Assembly (NCBI GenBank): GCA_028282785.1
Contig: JANQHE010000002.1
Location: 115,581-179,580 of the forward strand
Reading direction: 5' to 3'
From: Bacteroidales bacterium
Lineage (GTDB): Bacteria; Bacteroidota; Bacteroidia; Bacteroidales; UBA12077
DNA: 64,000 nt
This document shows, in pieces, positions 48,105 to 57,195 of this stretch; the stretch's first letter is position 1; every line of letters begins with the position of its first letter. A model generated the notes under the pieces. That model was not told the DNA's origin. It was given only the letters and a program-made list of their open reading frames with translations, and ran no database searches. The translations under genes were made by a program, and so were the position numbers.

Positions 48105-49088
48105 TTATTTATTATTCTCTTTGCTTTCTCCATTACCATTATCGACATCCAGTTTTTTATAGGCATCTACAATATATTTTACAAGATGATGCCTGATAAT
48201 ATCACGTTCATCGAAATAAACAGCCGATATTCCTTTTACATCTTTCAATATTTTAAGTGCCTGAATCAACCCTGATTTATTTTTAGGGCGTAGATCAATC
48301 TGTGTTGTATCACCTGTAACAATAAATTTGGCGTTTTTACCCATACGTGTAAGGAACATTTTTAACTGGTTTACAGTTGTATTTTGTGCCTCGTCTAAAA
48401 TTACAAAAGCATTATCAAGTGTTCTACCTCGCATGTATGCTAATGGGGCAATTTCAATAATTCCATCTTCAATCAAATCTGCCAGTTTTCGTGGATGGAT
48501 CATATCCATTAATGCATCATAAAGAGGACGTAAATAAGGATCAAGTTTTTCTTTTAAATCTCCAGGTAAAAATCCCAGATTCTCTCCTGCTTCTACAGCA
48601 GGTCGTGTTAAAATTATTCGACGAACTTCTTTGTTTTTAAATGCTTTTACAGCCAATGCAATAGCTGTATATGTTTTTCCCGAACCCGCAGGGCCAATTG
48701 CAAATAATAGATCGTTTATATTATAATCATCAACCAGCTTTTGTTGATTAACTGTACGAGCACGAATAGGTCTTCCACTATTACTATAAATCAACGCATC
48801 ATCAATTTCTTCTTTTCTTTTAAGCATTGAAATACCTTCACCTTTGATCAGTGCTTTAAACTCATCATCATCCAGTTTTTTAAACTTAAAAAAATACTCT
48901 ATTAAAAGTTGAAGTTTTTCCTCAAACTCATTAATCAGATGCTCCTCTCCTTTTACCTTAAGTTCATCACCGCGGCCAATAATTTTTAACTTCGGATAAT
49001 GATCTTTTAAAATCTCCAGTCGTGAATTTTTTATTCCATAAATGTTTACCGGCTCAATGCCTTCTAAGAAGATTACTTTTTCTATCAT
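48105..49088 (-). CDS. PhoH family ATPase
   Basis: This 327-residue cytoplasmic protein has an N-terminal KH-like region (EGIEPVNIYGIKNSRLEILK) and the PhoH P-loop domain. Walker A is GPAGSGKT near 132, followed by ILTRPAVEAGENLGFLPGDL, Walker B FVILDEAQNTT and TGDTTQIDL. PhoH-like proteins are RNA-associated ATPases, often linked to ribosome or RNA metabolism. It is first of a two-gene minus-strand unit with purC. A candidate promoter element lies at 49141-49148. Confidence 0.95.
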   Translation of the reverse strand: MIEKVIFLEGIEPVNIYGIKNSRLEILKDHYPKLKIIGRGDELKVKGEEHLINEFEEKLQLLIEYFFKFKKLDDDEFKALIKGEGISMLKRKEEIDDALIYSNSGRPIRARTVNQQKLVDDYNINDLLFAIGPAGSGKTYTAIALAVKAFKNKEVRRIILTRPAVEAGENLGFLPGDLKEKLDPYLRPLYDALMDMIHPRKLADLIEDGIIEIAPLAYMRGRTLDNAFVILDEAQNTTVNQLKMFLTRMGKNAKFIVTGDTTQIDLRPKNKSGLIQALKILKDVKGISAVYFDERDIIRHHLVKYIVDAYKKLDVDNGNGESKENNK

Positions 49089-49140
49089 AAAGTTTTTTTA
49101 GTCAAAACAATCTTATGTATTTCTCTAAAGATCAGAATAC

Positions 49141-49148
49141 AAAGGTAG
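49141..49148 (-). promoter_or_regulatory. Candidate -7 element for phoH-purC
   Basis: TACCTTTG on the minus strand matches TAnnTTTG exactly, about 53 bp before the phoH start. The -33 element is poor (TTTTCG region), so confidence is limited. Confidence 0.35.
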
Positions 49149-49281
49149 AAATCTGATTTTAGAATCATCGAAAATAAGAAAAATATTTTCTAATTAACCC
49201 AAAAAATATTCGAGTTACTATAAAGTTTTAAACAAAATCGTTATTTATTTTAACCTGCCTTCAAAATCTGTAATAATCCTT

Positions 49282-49289
49282 TAAATTTG
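49282..49289 (+). promoter_or_regulatory. Candidate -7 element for the SAM hydroxide adenosyltransferase gene
   Basis: TAAATTTG matches TAnnTTTG exactly and lies 37 bp before the ATG at 49326. The upstream -33 position has only TTCA, a weak match. Confidence 0.4.
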
Positions 49290-49325
49290 TATCTTTAAAT
49301 AAAATCCGGAAGCATTTTAAGTTTT

Positions 49326-50096
49326 ATGCCTGTAATTACCTTAACAACAGATTGGAACAAAAACGATTTCTATTTAGGAGCTGTAAAAGGTCAAATTTAC
49401 AACAACTATTCCGATGCAATTGTTGTTGATATTACACATCAAATTAAACCGTTTAATATTTATCAAGCTGCATTTATTCTAAAAAACTCGTACACGTTTT
49501 ACCCCAAAGGGAGTGTACATATCTTGGGAGTAAAAACAGAAGCATATAAGGATCAAAAATACCTGGCTGCGGAATACGATGGGCATTTTTTTTTAGGAAC
49601 TGATAACGGGATTTTCAGTTTAATATTCAAAGATGATGATCCGGTTAGGTATATATCAATTAATGAAAAAAGAACCAGTTTTCCGGTTTTGAATGTTTTT
49701 TCAAAAGTAGCGTGTAAATTAATACAGGGAGAAAAATTAGAAAAATTGGGAGATGCCGTAAGCAAAATTGAAAGAAGGGTTCCACTGCGTGCCACAATCG
49801 AAGAAAATGTGATATCCGGAAGTGTGGTTTACATTGATTCGTTCCAGAATGCCATTACCAATGTTTCAAAAGACTTATTTGATCGTGTGGGAAACAGAAA
49901 ATCGTTCAAGATATATGTCCAGAGCAACCATTATGTGATCTCTAAAATAAATCAGGCATACCAGGAAACATCGGTAGGTGAACTACTTGCAATTTTTAAC
50001 TCATTAGATTTACTGGAAATTGCCATAAACGGAGGAAATGCAGCTGAGTTACTTAACCTGGATACGAACTCAAGCATAAGGATAAAGTTTCGATAA
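49326..50096 (+). CDS. S-adenosyl-L-methionine hydroxide adenosyltransferase (DUF62 family)
   Basis: This 256-residue enzyme of the fluorinase-like fold splits S-adenosylmethionine to adenosine and methionine using hydroxide. Seen: LTTDWNKNDFYLGAVKGQIY at the N-terminus with the conserved Asp, DITHQIKPFNIYQAAFIL, and YIDSFQNAITNVSKDLF in the C-terminal domain. The length is normal. It is a single gene with a candidate promoter upstream and is followed by a repeat region before mazG, so co-transcription with mazG is possible but not required. Confidence 0.92.
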   Translation: MPVITLTTDWNKNDFYLGAVKGQIYNNYSDAIVVDITHQIKPFNIYQAAFILKNSYTFYPKGSVHILGVKTEAYKDQKYLAAEYDGHFFLGTDNGIFSLIFKDDDPVRYISINEKRTSFPVLNVFSKVACKLIQGEKLEKLGDAVSKIERRVPLRATIEENVISGSVVYIDSFQNAITNVSKDLFDRVGNRKSFKIYVQSNHYVISKINQAYQETSVGELLAIFNSLDLLEIAINGGNAAELLNLDTNSSIRIKFR

Positions 50097-50114
50097 ACAA
50101 CTGGCTCTTAGATG

Positions 50115-50216
50115 TTAGCCATTAGAGTATATAACTAATTGATATCAACTATAAAAAAGCTCTTAACCATTAATTATTAGATAGTAGTGCTAATAGCTAA
50201 TGGCTAAAAGCTAAAA
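50115..50216. repeat. Inverted repeat with tandem GCTAAnn heptamers before mazG
   Basis: Four heptamers in a row (GCTAATA, GCTAATG, GCTAAAA, GCTAAAA) occupy 50189-50216, just before mazG. An exact 11-bp inverted copy, TTAGCCATTAG, lies at 50115-50125 and pairs with CTAATGGCTAA at 50197-50207. The gap holds no gene. The element could form a long hairpin in the mazG leader. Confidence 0.6.
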
Positions 50217-50226
50217 GCTTAATAAA

Positions 50227-51000
50227 ATGAAAAAAGAACTGGAAGCATTTGACCGCCTGTTGGAAATTATGGACGAGTTAAGAGAAAAATGTCCGTGGGA
50301 CCGTAAGCAAACGCTGGAATCGTTACGAACGTTAACCATTGAGGAAACCTACGAACTAGCTGATGCCATCATAAATAATGACCTGAATGAGTTAAAAAAG
50401 GAATTGGGTGATTTGATGCTTCATATCGTGTTCTATGCTAAAATTGGTTCTGAAAAAAAGGCTTTTGATATTGCAGATATATTGGAAGGAATCAATGAAA
50501 AACTGATCCGGCGCCACCCTCACGTTTTTGGGGATGTTAAGGTCCAGGATCATAAAGAAGTGGAAGAAAACTGGGAAGAAATAAAGATGAAAGAAAAAGA
50601 CAGGAATAACTCGGTTTTATCGGGTGTTCCCGAATCGCTCCCCGCACTGGTCAAAGCAAACAGGATACAACAAAAAGTTCGTGGTGTTGGTTTCGATTGG
50701 GACGAACGTAGCCAGATTTGGGATAAGGTTAGGGAAGAATTAAACGAACTTCAGCACGAAGTGGAAACTGAGGACCAATCGAACGTGGAAGCCGAATTTG
50801 GGGATTTATTCTTCTCTTTGATAAACGCTGCTCGATTATATGATATTGATCCTGAAATTGCACTGGAACGTACCAATAAAAAATTTATCAAACGTTTTAA
50901 TTACCTGGAAGAACAAACCTTAAAAAAAGGGCGTTCGCTAAAAGAAATGAGCCTTGATGAAATGAATACGGTTTGGGAAGCCGCTAAGAAATTTGATTAA
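50227..51000 (+). CDS. mazG: Nucleoside triphosphate pyrophosphohydrolase MazG
   Basis: This 257-residue two-domain MazG hydrolyses nucleoside triphosphates to monophosphates and pyrophosphate, a house-cleaning and alarmone-linked role. Seen: KCPWDRKQTLESLRTLTIEE and ETYELADAI in the first domain with GDLMLHIVFYAKI, and a second MazG domain with EFGDLFFSLINAARL. The acidic metal-binding residues (EExxE / ExxD pattern) are present. It ends convergently with the epimerase gene, overlapping by 17 bp. Confidence 0.95.
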   Translation: MKKELEAFDRLLEIMDELREKCPWDRKQTLESLRTLTIEETYELADAIINNDLNELKKELGDLMLHIVFYAKIGSEKKAFDIADILEGINEKLIRRHPHVFGDVKVQDHKEVEENWEEIKMKEKDRNNSVLSGVPESLPALVKANRIQQKVRGVGFDWDERSQIWDKVREELNELQHEVETEDQSNVEAEFGDLFFSLINAARLYDIDPEIALERTNKKFIKRFNYLEEQTLKKGRSLKEMSLDEMNTVWEAAKKFD

Positions 51001-52000
51001 TGAATCCTTGTATTCTTTCATCTGAGTTATACCATTTCTTGTATAGTTCAAATCCTTCTTCATTAGATATTTGAGGATAGTATCCCAAATTTTGTTTCGC
51101 TTTTTTAATTGACATGGTTAATGATTTTGACATATAACCAACTGAGAATCTTGTCAGTTGTGGTTTTTTATTCCCAAATGGCATGCTACTTATAAACTCA
51201 CTTGTTCCTGCTACCATTCTCGCCATAGAAGCAGATATATTTTTCGGATTAAATGGAAGATTAAAAATTTCTAAAACAATAGAAAACCATTCTTTGACCG
51301 TTAATGGTTCTCCATTGGAAATATTGTAAACCTGGTTCCATGCTTTTTCAGGCGCTGCCAAACAATCTATTACAGCTTGTGTTAAATTATCGATATAGGT
51401 TATATCAATTTTTGCACTGCCGCCATCAATTAGTGGAAACCGTTTTTGTTCAGACATTTTTAAAATTCTAGGTACAATGGTATTATCATATTGACCATAT
51501 ACTGCCCTGGGCCGGAGAATAATCGTTTTGAATCCATCTTTTTCCAGGTTTAATAATTCAGATTCTGCTATTAGCTTTGTCCTTCCGTAACCAAATTGTT
51601 TTCCGGGCAATGGCTCGGATTCCGAAATATCAAACCTATCTTTCCCCGAATAATAAACACTTGGGGTTGAAATAAAAATAATATTATTGATATTGTGCCG
51701 TTTACATGTGTTGATTACATTTCCGGTACCTATAACATTTGTTAGATAGAATTCTGAATATTTACCCCAATCAGCTGATTTACCGGCACAGTGAATTAAA
51801 AAATCCGCTTGAGTAAATACCTCTTTCAACTCATCTTGATTAAGAATATCTGCCTTCTTAAATGTTATTCCTGTCTTTTCTAATTGCTGCCCCACGTATT
51901 GCGAGCGTCCTGTTGCCAATACATCATACCCTTTTTTATGCAATGATTCTGCAAAATTTCTGCCGATAAAACCCGTTGCTCCTGTTATTATTATTTTCAT
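50984..52000 (-). CDS. NAD-dependent epimerase/dehydratase (extended SDR family)
   Basis: This 338-residue Rossmann-fold protein has the nucleotide-binding GATGFIG at residues 7-13, a FISTPSVYYSG strand and the active-site pair YGRTK. The C-terminal half (AWNQVYNISNGEPLTVKEWF) is typical of extended SDRs acting on sugar nucleotides or sterol-like substrates. It lies 32 bp downstream of the acyltransferase-like gene and probably shares its TetR-controlled transcript. The last 17 bp overlap the mazG 3' end on the opposite strand. The substrate is unknown. Confidence 0.9.
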   Translation of the reverse strand: MKIIITGATGFIGRNFAESLHKKGYDVLATGRSQYVGQQLEKTGITFKKADILNQDELKEVFTQADFLIHCAGKSADWGKYSEFYLTNVIGTGNVINTCKRHNINNIIFISTPSVYYSGKDRFDISESEPLPGKQFGYGRTKLIAESELLNLEKDGFKTIILRPRAVYGQYDNTIVPRILKMSEQKRFPLIDGGSAKIDITYIDNLTQAVIDCLAAPEKAWNQVYNISNGEPLTVKEWFSIVLEIFNLPFNPKNISASMARMVAGTSEFISSMPFGNKKPQLTRFSVGYMSKSLTMSIKKAKQNLGYYPQISNEEGFELYKKWYNSDERIQGFINQIS

Positions 52001-52032
52001 ATTTATTGGTATAACATGTTAATCATAACTAA

Positions 52033-53370
52033 TTACTCCACTTTGTAATTCACAAATTCTTCTATTAAATCTTTCGACCTGTTTACGAATTTCTCTATAT
52101 AGTTTTGTTGTATTATTTCATGGTTATAACTGATCGCAATACTTAACTCCCCCTTAAATGTTACAATGCTAATATACTTCTCCATGGTATCGGACTGAAT
52201 AAATGGAGGAATAATACCGGTTAATTCAAAGTTTGTTCCGGTAGTTTGAATATCAGCTACTCCTAAATTGGTTATAGTAAAGGCTGAGTTTACCCTATCG
52301 AGTTTTTTCTTTTTTAGGAAACTTCGTATTGATTTATCATTTCGCTGATTATGTTTATTCATAAACAAAGCATCAACAAATTTAGGGCTGAATAATCCCA
52401 TGATTTGAGAACGAAATAAGCTTTTTAACTTAAATTTCGATTTAAACTTTGCCTGAAACCTTTTTGTATTCTCCCAAAACGGTTTATTAAAATCATATTT
52501 AAATTTTAACCGGATTGCAGATACAAAATACCCTACTTTTTGTCCCGGATGTTTCTTTAGGTATTCCCTTAAATTAAAGGAAATGGTATAATCATTAGAA
52601 TATGCCAATTTTGGTAATAAGGTTTGCTGGCAATAAATAAATACCATTGTAAGAAATGAATTCACGGTAAGATGGTTATCCTTACATTGTTTTATTAACC
52701 TGCCTGTCAATTCTTTGCTTAGTTTATTGTGCGTCACTTGTGGAAATTGCTTATCCCAAAAACGCTGAAACATTTGCAGGTAATTCTTATTTGTTAATAA
52801 TACATCGCTATTTTTCCATTTCTTATTGATTTTATTAACAAATAGCTTTATAAGGAAGTTATCTAATTTTATAGGGATATTCTCAGTATCCATAAAAATT
52901 AACTCGGAATTTATAGTTTCCGGAGCCAAGTTGTTGTTAAGATACTTAAGTATATCTTCAATTAAATAAAACATGGATAGTCCATCACAAATCATGTGGT
53001 TACAAGTAATCAGTAGGATTGTTGATTCTTTTTGATATATTAAGTTGTACCTTACCAGTGAACCAAAGTTCAGGTTTAAGGGTTGTTTGAATTCAGACAA
53101 AACAATATCTTTTAATTTTTGATTTTTATAAATATTAATTATGGGTTTGTATTCTCGATCAAAACTAAACCAGGCGTTATTACCGGTATCTATTGATATT
53201 TTAGCTTTTAATAAAAGGTGTTTACTTACAAGCAGCACCAATGCTTTCTCCAATTGCTCTGCGGTAATCATTCCATATATCTCAAATGCCATTAAAATAT
53301 TTGCATTGGGCATTGAAACAAAATTACGGGGTACACCTGATATTTTCTTTTTTGTTATGTTAACGTTCAT
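52033..53370 (-). CDS. Condensation/alcohol-acetyltransferase-like acyltransferase
   Basis: This 445-residue protein resembles the chloramphenicol-acetyltransferase-like superfamily that includes NRPS condensation domains and alcohol acetyltransferases. Seen: NHMICDGLSMFYLIEDIL, which fits the HHxxxDG active site with Asn in place of the first His, the second His and the DG being kept. A later region (DYTISFNLREYLKKHPGQ, then GYFVSAIRLK) resembles the solvent-channel segment. There is no carrier-protein domain. It sits between a TetR gene and an SDR gene, with a TetR-type operator 79 bp upstream. A small lipid- or metabolite-modifying pathway is inferred. Confidence 0.78.
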   Translation of the reverse strand: MNVNITKKKISGVPRNFVSMPNANILMAFEIYGMITAEQLEKALVLLVSKHLLLKAKISIDTGNNAWFSFDREYKPIINIYKNQKLKDIVLSEFKQPLNLNFGSLVRYNLIYQKESTILLITCNHMICDGLSMFYLIEDILKYLNNNLAPETINSELIFMDTENIPIKLDNFLIKLFVNKINKKWKNSDVLLTNKNYLQMFQRFWDKQFPQVTHNKLSKELTGRLIKQCKDNHLTVNSFLTMVFIYCQQTLLPKLAYSNDYTISFNLREYLKKHPGQKVGYFVSAIRLKFKYDFNKPFWENTKRFQAKFKSKFKLKSLFRSQIMGLFSPKFVDALFMNKHNQRNDKSIRSFLKKKKLDRVNSAFTITNLGVADIQTTGTNFELTGIIPPFIQSDTMEKYISIVTFKGELSIAISYNHEIIQQNYIEKFVNRSKDLIEEFVNYKVE

Positions 53371-53448
53371 ATGTTTTTATTTTAATAGTAGTTTATTCCA
53401 AAATTTCCATCAACTTTTTTATTATGTGATGTCTTATTTATTTATTAG

Positions 53449-53461
53449 ATAACACTGTTAT
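53449..53461. promoter_or_regulatory. TetR-type operator before the acyltransferase gene
   Basis: ATAACACTGTTAT is a perfect palindrome around a central base. It is identical to the core of the operator at 54110-54126, beside the tetR gene. It lies between the tetR stop and the acyltransferase start, about 79 bp before the latter, so it can control the acyltransferase/epimerase genes separately from tetR. Confidence 0.6.
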
Positions 53462-53478
53462 GTAAAAAGTTAAAAAAA

Positions 53479-54108
53479 TTATATATCAACTAAAGCTTTC
53501 CATCCTTTATACAAGAATTGAGTAAATTCTTTTTCCATAATCAACATTTCTTCTTTAGATTTATTCTGTTTAATCATTTCTCGTATTAAATTGATATTAA
53601 AGCTTGCAAAATTTCTTATAAAGAACTCAGAAACAACCTCTCCTTGAAATTCTGAAGTTCGTTTAAAGTTTCTGAAAATCCTTATCCCCCTGTCTGTAGC
53701 CCTTTGTATTATATCCTCTTTGAAACTTTCCAATAAGGAACCATTGGATTTAAAGAACAACAAGTTTAACTCATCCCTGTATTGCTCTGTTAAGCTTATA
53801 AATAGCCTATACCCCCTGTTTAACCAAGTACTGTACGAAATATCCATTGAGTTCAGGCCTTCACGTATTTCTTCATCCGTTGCATTTTCTGCCTGGTTAA
53901 AACGGTTCTCAAACCAAATAATTACCGGGTTAACCAACGCTCGAAATATTTCATCTTTATTTTTAAAATACGTATAGATAGTTCCGGTAGTACCATTTAT
54001 TTTTTGAGCGATATTTCGTAACGAAGCGTCTTTAAAGCCTAAATTAAGAAACTCATTCTTAGCTACCTGCAGGATTAACTCTCTTTTTTTATCGCTTTTA
54101 ATTTTCAT
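53479..54108 (-). CDS. TetR family transcriptional regulator
   Basis: This 209-residue repressor-type protein has an N-terminal helix-turn-helix (KRELILQVAKNEFLNLGFKD, then GTTGTIYTYFKNKDEIFRAL) and a C-terminal helical ligand-binding domain. A 17-bp palindrome begins two bases before its start codon, and the same 13-bp core recurs before the acyltransferase gene downstream. It therefore probably represses itself and the acyltransferase/epimerase pair. The inducing ligand is unknown. The C-terminal half does not match a subfamily I can name. Confidence 0.93.
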   Translation of the reverse strand: MKIKSDKKRELILQVAKNEFLNLGFKDASLRNIAQKINGTTGTIYTYFKNKDEIFRALVNPVIIWFENRFNQAENATDEEIREGLNSMDISYSTWLNRGYRLFISLTEQYRDELNLLFFKSNGSLLESFKEDIIQRATDRGIRIFRNFKRTSEFQGEVVSEFFIRNFASFNINLIREMIKQNKSKEEMLIMEKEFTQFLYKGWKALVDI

Positions 54109-54109
54109 T

Positions 54110-54126
54110 AAATAACACTGTTATTT
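54110..54126. promoter_or_regulatory. TetR operator beside the tetR start codon
   Basis: AAATAACACTGTTATTT is a 17-bp perfect palindrome around a central base, two bases upstream of the tetR ATG at 54108. Its core ATAACACTGTTAT is identical to 53449-53461. Binding here would block tetR transcription or initiation. Confidence 0.65.
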
Positions 54127-54181
54127 TTACAAATATATAAAAATTCTAACTATAAATAACGATTAGAATACCTAATTTAGC

Positions 54182-54189
54182 TAGATTTG
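54182..54189 (+). promoter_or_regulatory. Candidate -7 element for the DUF3795 gene
   Basis: TAGATTTG matches TAnnTTTG exactly, 24 bp before the ATG at 54213. No TTTG was seen at the expected -33 distance. Confidence 0.35.
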
Positions 54190-54212
54190 AAATCAGCTTT
54201 AATCTAAACTCA

Positions 54213-54683
54213 ATGAAATACAACGAAATACTAAAACGCCTTGCACCGTGCGGACTAAGTTGCGAAAAATGTTTTGCCAATGCAAACGGACACATTCAAT
54301 ATCATAGTTCTCAATTAAAAAAATATTTGGGTGAATTCGATCAATATGCTGAACGTTTTGTCGATTTGGTTGGTGAACCCTCCTTTAAAAACTATCATGA
54401 GTTTAAAGAACTTTTAAATTATTTTATAGAAGTTGACTGCCCTGGATGCCGCGAAACCAATTGCCAACTCTTTAAAGCCTGCAATGTTAAAAACTGTTAC
54501 AAAGAAAAACAAGTTGATTTCTGTTTCCAATGTACTGAATTCCCTTGTGAAAAAACAGGCTTTGATGAACACTTGAAAAAACGTTGGGTAAAAATGCAAC
54601 AACGCATGAAAAAAATTGGTATTGAAAGATTCTACGAAGAAACAAAAGATGATCCTCGCTACGTAAAAGTAAAAGTGAATTAG
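54213..54683 (+). CDS. DUF3795 cysteine-rich protein
   Basis: This 156-residue cytoplasmic protein has many paired cysteines: CGLSCEKC near the start, CPGCRETNC, CNVKNC and CFQCTEFPC. The pattern suggests a metal or Fe-S binding fold of the DUF3795 family, for which I know no function. The C-terminus is basic and helical (KKRWVKMQQRMKKIG). It is a single gene. A decayed copy of its 3' part and flanking sequence lies about 5.6 kb downstream at 60062-60303. Confidence 0.88.
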   Translation: MKYNEILKRLAPCGLSCEKCFANANGHIQYHSSQLKKYLGEFDQYAERFVDLVGEPSFKNYHEFKELLNYFIEVDCPGCRETNCQLFKACNVKNCYKEKQVDFCFQCTEFPCEKTGFDEHLKKRWVKMQQRMKKIGIERFYEETKDDPRYVKVKVN

Positions 54684-54764
54684 CCATTACTTAAAAAACC
54701 ATTCGTTAATTCTATTAAAGATAATTTTAACAAAAAATGTCAGACCAAGTTTTGTCTCACTCAC

Positions 54765-55338
54765 TTAATCAAGCCTATTTTTCTTTCTTAGTCGGGATAA
54801 TGTTGCTATATCAATGCCTAAGAATGAAACTATATGGCTAAGTGGGGCTATCTTAACCACTTCAGGGTCTTTTTTACAAAATTCCTTGTATCGTTCAATT
54901 GCTTTGTTGGTTTGAAACTGTATTTACCGATCTAATAATTCATTATTTTTAATTTCGGTAACCCCTTTACAAGTATACTGCCACAAAGGTGCCTTATTAT
55001 ATAATTCTGTAAATTCTTCCGATGAAGTTGTGATTAATTCAGTTCGTTCATAAGTTATTATATTTTCTCTTGCCGGGATTCCTTCATTAAAGCTATAAGG
55101 TATTATTACCACGGTTCCTCTCTTAAAAAACTGTAGAGTAACTTCTTAATAATCCCTCCTTTACAAAACCCAGTTTATTTGCAATTTGACCCTCTTTTAC
55201 AAAAAGTTGTTTGCTCTCTAAAGCCTCAATTTTAAAATACTCTTTTGTGATATCCCAGTCGGAATCAGACAAATTGAATTGCTTTTGTAAAATATCTCGA
55301 AACTCTTGCATATTAACCATATATTTTCCGGAAATCAT
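54765..55338 (-). pseudogene. Crp/Fnr family regulator, broken by a frameshift and a nonsense codon
   Basis: The track gives two fragments. The first (55123-55338) reads MISGKYMVNMQEFRDILQ to KLGFVKEGLLRSYSTVF and stops after a run of six T. The second (54924-55112) continues in another frame with IIPYSFNEGIPARENIITY and stops at TAA 54924-54926. Reading through that stop in the same frame gives FQTNKAIERYKEFCKKDP and then HIVSFLGIDIATLSRLRKK, a typical C-terminal helix-turn-helix of small Crp-like regulators. So the gene once spanned about 191 codons and has at least two lesions. Some residues around the frameshift may also be lost. Sequencing error is less likely with two lesions. Confidence 0.82.
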
Positions 55339-55471
55339 TTAATTTAGATTGCGTTTACTATAATTTAAATCAAGTTAATTTAATATAGGGTAATATATAT
55401 TTTTCAGAAACTTAGCCTGTTTTTTGTACAGGAGGGATTATTAAGTAAAACTCTATTTCTCCAATAATATA

Positions 55472-56959
55472 TTATTGATAATCACATGATATTTTTTTAC
55501 TGTTTCCAACACTTCTTACAGTTGTTTCGCCATATACGGAACCATTATAGCTCTGTTCAAATGTAATGTACCAGAATTTACAATCTCCGTTGTTTAATTT
55601 AAATGCAACAACAGTATTTAAAGCTCTGCTCAGAATTTCACCTGTAATTTCATGCCTATAATGATACCACTCGCTACTTCTGATATTTATTTTTATGATC
55701 TTTTTGTTTGATTCCCATCCGGCATTTTGCAATACTTTTTCCATTGAGTCTTCTATAACTTTATTTCTCATATTTGCCTCAGGTAACTCCGAGGAATGGG
55801 TTTCTTCAACTATATATTTCTGGGCAAGATTTAATAAAATGCCTTCTCCATCTGCCAAATCAATTTCAAACCCACCTTCAATTATTCGTTTATTCCAATT
55901 TGTTCCGCTTTCCATACCCGAAACTCTGATCTTTACATTATGAGTTGAAGGGGATATATCTGATAGCGCTTTAGCTATTTTTTGTGGACCATCATATTGT
56001 TTATTATGATTGGGATTAGGAAGGATTTCAAGTATAATATATGATTTTTCTTCATTAAGTTCACGCTTACTTACCACAGTTTGATATGCCAAAGCATTAC
56101 TCTCATCTATAAACACTTCTATATTTAGGTTGACTGTATTTGAAGCGCCCATAATATTTTTCAGACTTTGCTTTAAATAAGCTATTGCATATATTTCTTC
56201 TCCTACCTTAAACTGATCTTTAACAGACGATAATTCTTCTTCTCCTACATTAGTTTCTTTATTAAAAAAAACAATTTTGCCTGCATTCTTTTTATGAAAA
56301 TCGCTTGTAAATGCTTTTGCAAAATATTCCTCCCCGATCTCATTATACAATGCTTTTACTTCTAAATAAATCGATTGGAGGGTTTCATCTTCCGGGAAAA
56401 TCAAGGTTGTGGACTGTGAAAGTTGTTTAGCAGCATCAGCGTATTCAAAAGCCTGTAATTTATTCTCTGCCCTTAATTCTTTTGCCTTTTTCACAAACCA
56501 CTCAATACCTGGCTTTATGTCTGATTCAAGTTTTTTTGAATACCGCTCATGAAATGATAAGATTCTATTGTAACGATTTTTTTCAGAATTGTAACTTTGA
56601 TCAAAATTCCATCCTTTATCATTTAAGAACTTTATGGTGTTTTGATAATCCAGTTCATTAGCTGCTTTTAAATGAGACGAGCTTTCAACAGTGCCTTCCA
56701 ATATATTTATACAAAAATACTTAGTTTTTATAAAATCCAGGTAATCTTGATCAACCAATACCTGCTGTTCATTTGCGGTCTTAGTTTGATCCTCTTCATG
56801 CCCTTTGGAACCTTGTTTTCCCAGTTTCGAATTATTTACATTCTCTTTAATTGTTTTTTTCGTTTTAGTTTTTAGCTGTTTTATATTTTGTGCAGTTGAA
56901 AATACGGGAATCCACATAATAAATATAAATACAACTGCTCTCCAAGTTTTTCGTTTCAT
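55472..56959 (-). CDS. Exported protein of unknown function
   Basis: This 495-residue protein has a signal peptide (MKRKTWRAVVFIFIMWIPVFS, cleavage near STAQ). A charged low-complexity linker (LKTKTKKTIKENVNNSKLG) is followed by a helical middle region and a C-terminal mixed region ending RSVGNSKKISCDYQ. I do not recognise a family and see no catalytic motif. It is a single gene on the minus strand. A 24-bp perfect palindrome lies 68 bp upstream, and its core recurs before the metallopeptidase gene at 59964, so the two transcription units may be co-regulated. Confidence 0.8.
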   Translation of the reverse strand: MKRKTWRAVVFIFIMWIPVFSTAQNIKQLKTKTKKTIKENVNNSKLGKQGSKGHEEDQTKTANEQQVLVDQDYLDFIKTKYFCINILEGTVESSSHLKAANELDYQNTIKFLNDKGWNFDQSYNSEKNRYNRILSFHERYSKKLESDIKPGIEWFVKKAKELRAENKLQAFEYADAAKQLSQSTTLIFPEDETLQSIYLEVKALYNEIGEEYFAKAFTSDFHKKNAGKIVFFNKETNVGEEELSSVKDQFKVGEEIYAIAYLKQSLKNIMGASNTVNLNIEVFIDESNALAYQTVVSKRELNEEKSYIILEILPNPNHNKQYDGPQKIAKALSDISPSTHNVKIRVSGMESGTNWNKRIIEGGFEIDLADGEGILLNLAQKYIVEETHSSELPEANMRNKVIEDSMEKVLQNAGWESNKKIIKINIRSSEWYHYRHEITGEILSRALNTVVAFKLNNGDCKFWYITFEQSYNGSVYGETTVRSVGNSKKISCDYQ

Positions 56960-57026
56960 AATTTTTATTTAAAATTCATTAAACTTAATTTTATTGGAGG
57001 CAAATATCCTATCTTTTGAAAAAAAC

Positions 57027-57050
57027 TTTTTTTGACAATTGTCAAAAAAA
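57027..57050. promoter_or_regulatory. 24-bp palindrome before the exported-protein gene
   Basis: A perfect palindrome of 24 bp has the core TTTGACAATTGTCAAA (57031-57046) flanked by T- and A-runs. It lies about 70 bp upstream of the gene starting at 56959. The same 16-bp core occurs at 60027-60042, again about 63 bp before a minus-strand gene. A shared operator is inferred. It could also act as a terminator-like hairpin. Confidence 0.6.
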
Positions 57051-57195
57051 ACATAAAATGTTAAATAAAATTATATTCTGCTATATGTATTGACTTTTTG
57101 TAAACAATATGTTTTTTGACTTCTTAACCTTAATAAAACTAATAACCCTATTAAACTTTATATCTTAATCTTTAACCGGTGCAATTCTTATGTAT

